Shown piece by piece: positions 6,108 to 12,639 of a DNA stretch of 14,581 nt. A model generated the notes under the pieces. It was not told the DNA's origin and ran no database searches. It saw nothing but the letters and a program-made list of their open reading frames with translations. The stretch lies in the NCBI GenBank assembly GCA_046155505.1, contig JBJXFK010000121.1, positions 1-14,581 on the forward strand, in the 5' to 3' direction. Origin of the DNA: JBJXFK01 sp046155505 (GTDB lineage Bacteria; Planctomycetota; Phycisphaerae; UBA1845; Fen-1342). A program made the position numbers and the translations under genes. The number at the start of each line of letters is the position of its first letter. The first letter of the stretch is position 1.

Positions 6108-7409
6108 ATGCGTTTTGATCAGTTGGGACATACGTGCGTTGTCGGTCTGGCCTGGGGCGATGAGGGCAAGGGCAAGGTCGTCGACGTGCTGCTCGAGCAT
6201 TTCGACGTGGTGGTGCGCTACAGCGGCGGGGCGAACGCCGGGCACACGATCGTGGTCGATCAAGAACGCTTCGCGCTGCACCAGATGCCCAGCGGCGTGC
6301 TGCGTGCCGGCGCGGTGTGCATGATCACCAACGGCGTTGTGCTCGATCCGGCGATTCTGCTCGGCGAAGTCGAATCGCTGCGGCAGCGCGGCGTGAAGAT
6401 CACGCCCGAAAACGTGCGTGTCAGTGATCGCGTACACCTCGTGTTTCCGTATCATCGGCGGCAGGACGTGCTGGCCGAGCAGGCGGCATTGCCCGGCGGA
6501 AAGATCGGCACGACGGCGCGCGGCATCGGTCCGTGCTATGCCGACAAGGTGTCGCGGCGGTTCGGCATTCGCCTCTGCGAGTTGTATGAGCCGAAGTCGT
6601 TTCGCGAGCGGCTGGCCGAGATTGTCGCGCACAAGAACGCGTATTTGAAAGCGCTGTATGACATTCGCGATCCGTTCGACTCGGATGTGATCGCGGATGA
6701 GTATTTACAGTTCGCCGAGCAACTTGGCCCGTTCGTGGGCGATACGACGGTTGAGCTGCACAAGCTTGTGAGTGGGGGCAAGCGGGCGCTGTTCGAAGGG
6801 GCGCAGGGCAGCTTGCTGGACATCGATCACGGCACGTATCCATACGTTACGAGCTCGAATTCGGGCGTTGGCGGTGTGACCAGCGGCGCGGGCGTGCCGC
6901 CGACCTGGATCAAGTCGGTGGTGGGTGTGTTGAAGGCGTATACGACGCGCGTGGGCAGCGGACCGATGCCGACCGAGCTGACCGACAAGATTGGCGAACA
7001 GATTCGCACGCTGGGTAAGGAATTCGGCACGACGACGGGTCGTCCGCGGCGCTGCGGCTGGTTCGACGCGGTCGCGGCCCGCTATGCGGCGATGTTCAGC
7101 GGTCCGACGCATCTGGCGGTGATGCATCTCGACACGCTGTCGGGATTCGAAGAGGTGAAATTGTGCACCGCGTATCGCCGGGGCAAGCAAACGATCGACA
7201 CATTTCCGGCGGACGTGCGAGCGCTCGAGAACGTCGAGCCGATCTATGAGACGTTTGAGGGCTGGGCAGAGAACATCGGGCATTGCCGCAGCGTGGACGA
7301 ACTGCCCAAGCAGGCTCGCGTATACTTGGATGCAGTCGGCAAGCGCGTCGGTGCGCCGGTGACGATCATTGGCGTCGGCCCAGGACGCGAGCAGACGATA
7401 TTTGCGTGA
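6108..7409 (+). CDS. purA: Adenylosuccinate synthetase
   Basis: This enzyme joins IMP and aspartate with GTP to give adenylosuccinate, the first committed step from IMP to AMP, in the cytoplasm. The 433-residue length is normal. All signature segments are present: WGDEGKGK (16-23) with the catalytic Asp18, NAGHT (43-47) with the catalytic His46, GTTARGIGPCYADK (134-147), FEGAQGSLLDIDHGTYPYVTSSN (229-251) and the C-terminal GVGPGREQTI. The segment TTTGRPRRCGWFD (308-320) is the usual nucleotide/substrate loop. The ATG at 6108 is placed directly before the family's N-terminus. A heptamer-repeat hairpin begins one base after the stop codon, and uppS follows 112 bp downstream on the same strand. 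The two could be co-transcribed unless that structure ends transcription. Confidence 0.98.
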   Translation: MRFDQLGHTCVVGLAWGDEGKGKVVDVLLEHFDVVVRYSGGANAGHTIVVDQERFALHQMPSGVLRAGAVCMITNGVVLDPAILLGEVESLRQRGVKITPENVRVSDRVHLVFPYHRRQDVLAEQAALPGGKIGTTARGIGPCYADKVSRRFGIRLCELYEPKSFRERLAEIVAHKNAYLKALYDIRDPFDSDVIADEYLQFAEQLGPFVGDTTVELHKLVSGGKRALFEGAQGSLLDIDHGTYPYVTSSNSGVGGVTSGAGVPPTWIKSVVGVLKAYTTRVGSGPMPTELTDKIGEQIRTLGKEFGTTTGRPRRCGWFDAVAARYAAMFSGPTHLAVMHLDTLSGFEEVKLCTAYRRGKQTIDTFPADVRALENVEPIYETFEGWAENIGHCRSVDELPKQARVYLDAVGKRVGAPVTIIGVGPGREQTIFA

Positions 7410-7518
7410 AGTGCCTAGTGTCTAGTGCCTAGCAAGAAAGACGCGGCGGTCCGCGTGTTGCTTGGCACCAGACACTTGGCAGCAGGCAGCAGGCACCAGG
7501 CACTAGGCACTAGGCACT
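7410..7518. repeat. Heptamer arrays arranged as a long inverted repeat between purA and uppS
   Basis: Left side: AGTGCCT, AGTGTCT, AGTGCCT (7410-7430). Right side: eight degenerate heptamers from 7462 to 7517 (TTGGCAC, CAGACAC, TTGGCAG, CAGGCAG, CAGGCAC, CAGGCAC, TAGGCAC, TAGGCAC). The left array is the reverse complement of the right one: 7410-7430 pairs with 7498-7518 over 21 positions, 20 Watson-Crick and one G-U. The right array changes unit by unit, from degenerate at its left to perfect next to uppS. It fills nearly the entire purA-uppS gap, from one base after the purA stop to four bases before the uppS ATG. Confidence 0.9.
7441..7456. other. Small stable hairpin nested in the loop of the heptamer inverted repeat
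   Basis: ACGCGG (7441-7446) pairs with CCGCGT (7451-7456) around a 4-nt CGGT loop. It sits inside the 67-nt loop of the larger inverted repeat, so a two-level structure is possible in the purA-uppS transcript. No T-run follows, so I do not call it an intrinsic terminator. Confidence 0.5.
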
Positions 7519-7521
7519 TTC

Positions 7522-8292
7522 ATGCCAACCCAACCACCACTCGACCCGCTGGCCGTGTTCGGTGTTGCTCGCGAGCAACTGCCGCGGCACATTGCCGTCA
7601 TTATGGACGGCAACGGGCGGTGGGCGCGGCAGCGCGGGTTGCCGCGGATCGAGGGACATCGCAGCGCGGGCAAGGCCGTTCGCGAGACGATTACGCAATG
7701 CGCGCGGCTTGGCATCGATTGCCTGACGCTCTATAGCTTCAGCCTCGAAAACTGGAAGCGTCCGCAGAACGAAGTGTTCGGCCTGATGTCGCTCTATGCG
7801 CAATATCTCGTGCAGGAACGCGACGAGATTATGGCCAATGACATTCGCATCGTGCAGATCGGACGGCGGAGCGGCTTACCGCCGGAAGTGCTCGGCGCGC
7901 TGGAAAAGACCGAGCAACTCAGCCGCGACAACAAGGGTCTGACGCTCTGTCTGGCGCTGAATTACGGCTCACGGGCGGAGATCGTCGATGCGGTGCGCGA
8001 CATTGCGGCACGCGTGCAACGCGGCGAGTTGCACGCGGACGAGATCGACGAGCAAATCATCGGCGATTCGCTCGACACGGCGGGCCTGCCCGATCCCGAT
8101 CTGGTGATTCGCACGGCGGGTGAGATGCGGCTGAGCAATTTTCTGCTGTGGCAGATTAGCTATAGCGAGTTATACGTGACGGATGTCTTGTGGCCGGATT
8201 TTCGGGCCGAGCATTTGAACGAAGCGATCGAGCGGTTTCTGCGTCGCGAGCGGCGATTCGGTGATGTCGCTCCGCCGCCGGCCAAGGTGTGA
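7522..8292 (+). CDS. uppS: Undecaprenyl diphosphate synthase (cis-prenyltransferase)
   Basis: The enzyme adds isopentenyl units in cis to farnesyl diphosphate to make the C55 lipid carrier for peptidoglycan and other envelope polymers. It is cytoplasmic or membrane-associated. The 256-residue protein has the hallmark IMDGNGRWA (27-35) with catalytic Asp29, EGHRSAG (44-50), YSFSLENWKRP (71-81) and RTAGEMRLSNFLLW (197-210), close to the usual RTxGExRxSNFLLWQ. The ATG at 7522 gives a normal N-terminus. Its only Shine-Dalgarno-like sequence is AGG at 7512-7514, 7 bases before the ATG, and this belongs to the last heptamer repeat. It lies 112 bp after purA on the same strand. Next comes a convergent small membrane-protein gene, 15 bp past the stop. 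In many bacteria cdsA follows uppS; here it does not. Confidence 0.97.
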   Translation: MPTQPPLDPLAVFGVAREQLPRHIAVIMDGNGRWARQRGLPRIEGHRSAGKAVRETITQCARLGIDCLTLYSFSLENWKRPQNEVFGLMSLYAQYLVQERDEIMANDIRIVQIGRRSGLPPEVLGALEKTEQLSRDNKGLTLCLALNYGSRAEIVDAVRDIAARVQRGELHADEIDEQIIGDSLDTAGLPDPDLVIRTAGEMRLSNFLLWQISYSELYVTDVLWPDFRAEHLNEAIERFLRRERRFGDVAPPPAKV

Positions 8293-8307
8293 CGCAAGCA
8301 AGCGCGG

Positions 8308-8529
8308 TCAATACTGAAGCGACGTTACCGGCGTTGGTGCCGCCATCGCGCCGCGCGGCGGCTGGCGAACGGCGAGAATGCCCATGAGCACGGCCATCAG
8401 GACGATCATGACCGACATCGTTGTGCCCGCGCCGCGATAGCTGCTGCGCGGTCGCACGCAGAGCCACCAACCGGCCAGCGCGGCAACGCTTATCACGAGA
8501 GCCCAATAATTTCCAATGTCGGTATGCAT
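8308..8529 (-). CDS. Small membrane protein with two predicted helices, function unknown
   Basis: The 73-residue product has two hydrophobic stretches, about 9-25 (WALVISVAALAGWWLCV) and about 38-53 (MSVMIVLMAVLMGILAV), separated by a basic loop (RPRSSYRG). A short soluble tail follows. I do not recognise a family. It lies 63 bp downstream of the Flp-pilin gene on the same strand, so they may share a transcript; a role beside the pilin is only a guess from that position. No clear ribosome-binding site precedes the ATG at 8527-8529 (only an A-rich AAAAAG). Membrane-helix composition with an opposite uppS-convergent layout argues for a real gene, but a chance frame cannot be ruled out. Confidence 0.55.
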   Translation of the reverse strand: MHTDIGNYWALVISVAALAGWWLCVRPRSSYRGAGTTMSVMIVLMAVLMGILAVRQPPRGAMAAPTPVTSLQY

Positions 8530-8592
8530 GTCTTTTTCGGCGTTCGCGGCACGCGCCGATGTTGCGCGGCGGCTTCGCCGGGCGCGGGCGTG

Positions 8593-8775
8593 TTACCCGA
8601 AACAGGTCGTCTTTATGTCGGCATATTTCGTGCCGAGGCTTTGTCCGAAAAGCGTCAGACTCGCGACCACCACCGCCAGCACAAACGCCAGCATGACGGC
8701 ATACTCGGTCGCGGTCGGCCCCGATTCGTCGAGCAGAAACGCTCGCCAGCTTCTCGAGTTCAGCGGTAGCTTCAC
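8593..8775 (-). CDS. Flp/Fap-type (type IVb) pilin precursor
   Basis: The 60-residue product has a short leader ending in DESG, then PTATEYAVML and a single hydrophobic helix (AFVLAVVVASLTLFG). The prepilin peptidase cleavage should fall after the Gly at position 19, placing Glu at +5 and Tyr at +6, as in Flp pilins. Flp pilins are secreted and assembled by the Tad machinery into adhesive fibres. The GTG start at 8773-8775 is decided by a strong AGGAG (8783-8787) with 7-base spacing; the frame stays open further up to 8889, but that part is not pilin-like. No tad, rcp or prepilin peptidase gene occurs in the window, so it is an orphan pilin gene here. A tiny membrane protein follows on the same strand. 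A Cys near the C-terminus (KTTCFG) is a single one and cannot form an internal disulfide. Confidence 0.85.
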   Translation of the reverse strand: MKLPLNSRSWRAFLLDESGPTATEYAVMLAFVLAVVVASLTLFGQSLGTKYADIKTTCFG

Positions 8776-8782
8776 CGGCCCA

Positions 8783-8787
8783 CTCCT
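8783..8787 (-). promoter_or_regulatory. Strong ribosome-binding site fixing the pilin start
   Basis: On the minus strand AGGAG lies 7 bases before the GTG at 8773-8775. It rules in the 60-residue pilin over the longer frame beginning near 8889. Confidence 0.75.
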
Positions 8788-8911
8788 GCGCGCGCAGCGC
8801 GGAATTTCCCCAGTAGTACGTCGGCACGGCGCGACAGCAATCGGCCCGCAGTGGTCGACGGCGTGTGCCGCGTGCACGGCGTCGGGCATGGAGGCCCGAT
8901 CGACTATTTGA

Positions 8912-8930
8912 CGAACTTAATAAGTGTTCG
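8912..8930. promoter_or_regulatory. AT-rich palindrome upstream of the pilin gene, possible operator or promoter part
   Basis: CGAAC (8912-8916) and GTTCG (8926-8930) flank an AT-rich core TTAATAAGT, in otherwise GC-rich DNA, 137 bp upstream of the pilin start. A shorter alternative palindrome, ACTT-AAT-AAGT, overlaps it. A minus-strand -10-like TATTAA lies inside, without a good -35. The 271-bp gap (8776-9046) shows no gene. Confidence 0.3.
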
Positions 8931-9046
8931 AATGCCACAGCCGAAACGCAAGCACGCGCGCACAATGACGCCGGAATCCGTCACGCGCACACTTTATCGG
9001 GTACTACCGAGAGTAGATCAGGGAACCAAGCTCAGGTGAGAGGCAA

Positions 9047-9757
9047 TCAGGTGACGGCAGGCGGCGGCGTGATGCCGCGACCGCGCAAGTCGTTGCGCAG
9101 ATCGGCGCCCTCGCGGTCGCGGGCAAGTGCGTTCATGAATCCACCCACGTCGCCGAGCCGAGCGTGCGCGATGCGGCGCGTCGTTTCGAACCGCAGGCAG
9201 TCGTTGATTCGCGCGTCCCAAAATTTGTACTCGAGCTGTCGCGACCAACTTTGTAAGAGGTGATGCAATGATCGACCATCGACGTGCGTCTGCCGCAATT
9301 GCCGCAGGACGTACATGACGCCGACCTCTTCGAGGTTTTCGGCCTCGGCCAGCGCTTGCGCCTCGGGCAATGATGTATAGCGGTTGTTACATTCGCGAAT
9401 CGCGGCGACGGCGGTTTGCAGCACGCCTTCGTCGACCAAGCCGCGACACTGCAGAGCCAGATCGACCGCGGCGAGCTCGCGCTGTGCCTCGTTAGTCGGG
9501 CGGGCGAGCACCTGCCAGCGCGGGACTGTGCCTTCGCGGAACTGGATCGCCCAGCCAAGATCGTGGAACAGAGCCGCGATCGTGACCGCCATCTCGTCGG
9601 GCTGGTCTTCGCCGAACTCCGGCAATTTGGCGATCATTCGCGCGAGTCCGACGACTCGTTCGGTGTGCTCCCAAAGCCAAATGTCCTGAACTCCCGGCTC
9701 CGGGCGCAAGATGAGAAGCTCTTTTGCGCGTGAGATCACCGGATCGATCGTGCTCAA
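9047..9757 (-). CDS. HD-domain protein, putative metal-dependent phosphohydrolase
   Basis: The 236-residue protein has His31 (WEHTERVV) and the His65-Asp66 pair (ALFHDLGWA) of the HD superfamily, which usually binds metals and hydrolyses phosphoester or nucleotide bonds. The order H...HD is clear. The fourth ligand may be Asp98 (LAAVDLAL), which I cannot confirm. It is not GGDEF- or HD-GYP-type, as the GYP segment is missing. There is no membrane segment or signal peptide. The start is TTG at 9755-9757, supported by GGAG (9765-9768) at 7-base spacing on the minus strand. A good sigma-70-like promoter lies upstream (9875-9903). It is divergent from the HDOD gene across a 324-bp gap. The substrate is unknown. 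Confidence 0.8.
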   Translation of the reverse strand: MSTIDPVISRAKELLILRPEPGVQDIWLWEHTERVVGLARMIAKLPEFGEDQPDEMAVTIAALFHDLGWAIQFREGTVPRWQVLARPTNEAQRELAAVDLALQCRGLVDEGVLQTAVAAIRECNNRYTSLPEAQALAEAENLEEVGVMYVLRQLRQTHVDGRSLHHLLQSWSRQLEYKFWDARINDCLRFETTRRIAHARLGDVGGFMNALARDREGADLRNDLRGRGITPPPAVT

Positions 9758-10081
9758 CCAACAACTCCGTCGAGACGGGCATGGAAATGCCCCGACCGCT
9801 TCCCGTTGCCGGCCGGGTCATGCGTTGTGCGAATGGCACAAAGTCGATGCTCGTTCGCCCCCCGAACGAATTGAATAATACGACACATATGAGACTGTCG
9901 CAACCATGTACGTCGGAAGCGGCAATGAGAGTAACTCTTGGTCCGGTAAACGGTTGTGAACCTGTGGCTGGGGCGCGCAACGGCGGGTTTCGCGGTATCC
10001 GTCAAGGTCAGCTATCGAACCTGGACATACGTTACGCCGATGACTGCTCCGGCGCGTAGCGCTAATTGCGAGGCACGACTC
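9758..10081. other. Divergent intergenic region between the HD and HDOD genes
   Basis: These 324 bases hold the minus-strand promoter (9875-9903), the HD gene's ribosome-binding site (9765-9768) and the HDOD gene's GAGG (10070-10073). The plus frame is open from 9956 and continues into the HDOD gene, but with no ribosome-binding site and no domain-like content. I found no riboswitch or repeat. A promoter for the HDOD gene was not evident. Confidence 0.5.
9875..9903 (-). promoter_or_regulatory. Sigma-70-like promoter for the HD-domain gene
   Basis: Read on the minus strand, TTGCGA (9898-9903) and TATTAT (9875-9880) are separated by exactly 17 bases. The -10 differs from consensus at one base and the -35 at two. 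Transcription should start near 9868, giving a leader of about 110 nt before the TTG start. It is the best promoter-like sequence in the window and is in its most AT-rich patch. Confidence 0.55.
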
Positions 10082-11011
10082 ATGGCTCTCACCACTGCAT
10101 CGATGTTGCCGACCGAAACTGCGAGCGCTCCCACTGCCGCACCCTTGAGCGGGCCGCAGCTTTCGCCGGACCTGCAAAAGGCGATCGCCAAGGTCACCGA
10201 AATCAGCTCGCTGCCCGAGGTGACAACGAAGATCATCGCCGTCGTCGAAAATCCGAAGTCGACCGCGCAAGACATGCACGACATCGTGAAGAACGATCCG
10301 GCCCTCGCCGCGAAAGTGCTCAAGGTGGTCAACTCAGCGTTCTATGGATTGCCGACGCAGATATCGAGCCTCGATCGCGCAATTGTGATGCTCGGGCTAA
10401 GCGCAGTGAAAAACCTGGCGATGGCCGCGTCGCTGGCGCGGATGTTTAAGCCCGGCCAGCTTTCGGAAAATTTCGACGCGCGCGATTTGTGGACGCACTG
10501 CGTCGCGGTCGGCACCTGCGCGCGGCTTCTGGCCGAGCAAGCAGGCGGCCAGGCCGAAGACGCGTTCGTCGGCGGCATGGTGCACGACATGGGATTGTTG
10601 ATTGAGTATCAGCTTTTCCCCGAGAAGCTCAAAGAGGTCGTGCAACGCGTCGAGGCGGACAAGACGCTTGACTTCTGCACCGTCGAACGCGAACTGATCG
10701 GGGCCGACCATCAGGCGTTCGGCAATCACATGGCGACCAAGTGGAAATTCCCGCCCGGCCTGCGTGCTTGCATCGCGTTTCATCATGGCACGGACGGATT
10801 CAAGATCGATCACAAGCGAGTCGTCGGGCTGGTGCGGCTTGCGGACATGATCTGCTGCCAGAACGAACTTGGTTTTTACCTGACGGCGTGCGCCGGCGAG
10901 GTCACGGCTGACATGCTGAGCGAACTCGGCCTCAGCGAGGATCAGGTCGGCAGCGTGATTGAGATCATGCCCGAACGCCTCGAAGAAGCACAGGCGATCT
11001 TCAAAGACTAG
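10082..11011 (+). CDS. HDOD-domain signalling protein
   Basis: The 309-residue protein has a flexible Ala/Thr/Pro-rich N-terminus (1-28) and an HDOD domain (about 33-235), a relative of HD phosphohydrolases used in signal transduction. Key segments are SSLPEVTTKIIAVVENP (42-58), DPALAAKVLKVVNSAFYGLP (72-91), ISSLDRAIVMLGLSAVKNLA (94-113), GGMVHDMGLL (164-173) and FHHG (233-236). Here the HD pair (168-169) and the HH pair remain, though many HDOD proteins are thought to have lost catalysis. No receiver or GGDEF domain is attached. ATG at 10082 is chosen on GAGG (10070-10073) with 8-base spacing and on typical HDOD lengths; the longer frame from 9956 lacks support. It converges on the PhoD-like gene, with which it shares the tetranucleotide CTAG for both stop codons. 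Confidence 0.88.
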   Translation: MALTTASMLPTETASAPTAAPLSGPQLSPDLQKAIAKVTEISSLPEVTTKIIAVVENPKSTAQDMHDIVKNDPALAAKVLKVVNSAFYGLPTQISSLDRAIVMLGLSAVKNLAMAASLARMFKPGQLSENFDARDLWTHCVAVGTCARLLAEQAGGQAEDAFVGGMVHDMGLLIEYQLFPEKLKEVVQRVEADKTLDFCTVERELIGADHQAFGNHMATKWKFPPGLRACIAFHHGTDGFKIDHKRVVGLVRLADMICCQNELGFYLTACAGEVTADMLSELGLSEDQVGSVIEIMPERLEEAQAIFKD

Positions 11012-12609
11012 CGCGTCGCCCGGCGACCCGCTGCCATCGATGCGATCAGCAATGCGAGCGAACCGACGACGGGCAGCGCACACGCGCTGCCCGGCGCGTC
11101 ATTCAGATCAGCCGTGTGAAGCGTCTCGGCCGCCAATGTCGCATCGTTCGATTCTTCCGGCGACAGGCCGCGATACGTCACACGGGCCGTGTCTGGCGAT
11201 TCCACGTTGATCACCACGTAACTGACGCGATTCGTGTCGATGTACGCGATGCGATCGAATTTTGACAGTTGCAGCGTCAAGAATCCCTCGGCGATTTCGA
11301 CGACGAACCGGCCGATGCGCTCGCCGAGCAGCGATTCGGCGATTCCCGCGACCGATTGGCGCGCGGTGGCGTTGCCGAGGGGACCGACGATGATCTCGGG
11401 AACGCGGATGTCATCACGCAGCGCGTAATCCGACCGGTTGTTGCGAAAATAGACCGATGTGTCGGGCACGATCGCGTTGGCGTGAATGTCCGTCGTGAGA
11501 ATCACCACGCCGGCGATGCGCTGCGCGTGAATGAACTCGAGCAACTCCTGCCGCTCGGCGTCGTAGCCGTCCCAGCGATCGTATGGAAACACACCGAGAT
11601 ACGAGAACGGCACGTTGTTGACGATGAATTTCCACGGTGCGGTTGACGCGGCGAGTCCGTCTTTCAGCCAATCGAGTTGCGTGCGTCCGAGGAATGCGCG
11701 CGGCTGCTTCAACTCGTTTGCACACGCGCCGTCATAGGTCAGTAATCCGCCGACCGTTCCGAGCGGGTCGAGCGCGCCGCCGCAGTCGTCGCTCGCCGAT
11801 GCGTCGCGATATTGCCGCGCGTCGAGGAAGAAGAACTCGGCCAGGCTGCCGTGGCGGTAGTTGCGATAAAGGCGGTACGGGTCGCTTGCGTCGCCGCGAT
11901 TGCGGATGGGCATGTACTCGAAGAACGCCTGATATGCGTCGGCACGCTGCGCGGCGGATAAATCGGGATCGAGGCCGGCGTAGTCGTTCTCGACCTCGTG
12001 ATCGTCGCCGCCGGTCCAGATCGGCATGGCTGCGAGGGCGCTGCGGATGCTCGGGTCGGAGCGGATTTGTCGATACTTCGCGCGGTATTCGTCGAGCGTC
12101 TGCGCCACGCCGAGCCCGCCGGCCGGCACGTCGGCGTAAATCGTGTCGCCGAACCAGATGAAGAGATCGACCGGCTCGCGAGCGAGGCTGGCGACGACGC
12201 CGAATGGGGCGACGGCGAAGTTCGTATCGCCGCTGAATGCGAATCGCATCGGCAACGCAACGTCGCTCGCGGCGAGCGTTTTGAATTGGCCCACGTCGCT
12301 GACCACGCTCGCGTCGGCGGCGTCTTCGAAGCGGTAGTAGTAGCGCGTCGCGGGCGTCAGATCGGTGAGATCGAGCTTGGCCGTGCTGTCTGAATCGGCG
12401 GCGGTGGTGATCGCGACTTCGCGGTCGAGCGTGCCGAACGTTGCGTCGCGCGTCAGCTTGAGCAGCAGATTTCGCGGCTCATCCGTGCGTGTCCAGACGA
12501 TCGCCGCACGATCAGTTACGTCGCCGCTCGCGACGCCAAACGTAAATTCGGCCCATGCGGTTGCGATCGGCACGGCGCAGGCAGCGAGCAGTTGCGACAA
12601 CTTCATCAC
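11008..12609 (-). CDS. Secreted PhoD-like phosphatase/phosphodiesterase
   Basis: The 533-residue protein belongs to the PhoD-type metallophosphatases. A signal peptide (1-20, ending ATAWA) is followed by FTFGVASGDVTDRAAIVWTR (22-41) of the PhoD N-terminal domain, then metal-site segments GDTNF (127-131), IWFGDTIYAD (151-160), GGDDHEVENDY (200-210) and ILTTDIHANAI (370-380). These fit an Fe/Ca or two-metal phosphoesterase acting outside the cytoplasm on phosphate esters. Near the C-terminus is a helix (about 511-527; ALPVVGSLALLIASMAAG) preceded by a Cys and followed by RRATR, which looks like a membrane or sorting tail. The start is GTG at 12607-12609 (10 bases from GGAG at 12620-12623) or ATG at 12604-12606. 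It follows the S41 peptidase by 30 bp on the same strand, suggesting an operon. No pho box was seen. Confidence 0.88.
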   Translation of the reverse strand: MMKLSQLLAACAVPIATAWAEFTFGVASGDVTDRAAIVWTRTDEPRNLLLKLTRDATFGTLDREVAITTAADSDSTAKLDLTDLTPATRYYYRFEDAADASVVSDVGQFKTLAASDVALPMRFAFSGDTNFAVAPFGVVASLAREPVDLFIWFGDTIYADVPAGGLGVAQTLDEYRAKYRQIRSDPSIRSALAAMPIWTGGDDHEVENDYAGLDPDLSAAQRADAYQAFFEYMPIRNRGDASDPYRLYRNYRHGSLAEFFFLDARQYRDASASDDCGGALDPLGTVGGLLTYDGACANELKQPRAFLGRTQLDWLKDGLAASTAPWKFIVNNVPFSYLGVFPYDRWDGYDAERQELLEFIHAQRIAGVVILTTDIHANAIVPDTSVYFRNNRSDYALRDDIRVPEIIVGPLGNATARQSVAGIAESLLGERIGRFVVEIAEGFLTLQLSKFDRIAYIDTNRVSYVVINVESPDTARVTYRGLSPEESNDATLAAETLHTADLNDAPGSACALPVVGSLALLIASMAAGRRATR

Positions 12610-12639
12610 GGCACGATCTCTCCAATCGCCTGCACGGCG

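Noticed and set aside
7462..7517. A sigma-54 promoter (TTGGCAC...TTGGCA)
   Set aside because: The spacing does not fit GG-N10-GC, and the similarity comes from the heptamer units.
7410..7518. CRISPR array
   Set aside because: The units are contiguous 7-mers with no spacers, and no cas gene is present.
8776..8889. Longer N-terminus for the Flp pilin
   Set aside because: A strong AGGAG precedes the internal GTG, and Flp leaders are short.
8156..8965. A 269-codon minus-strand frame overlapping uppS, the miniprotein and the pilin
   Set aside because: It is out of frame with the well-supported pilin and overlaps the conserved end of uppS.
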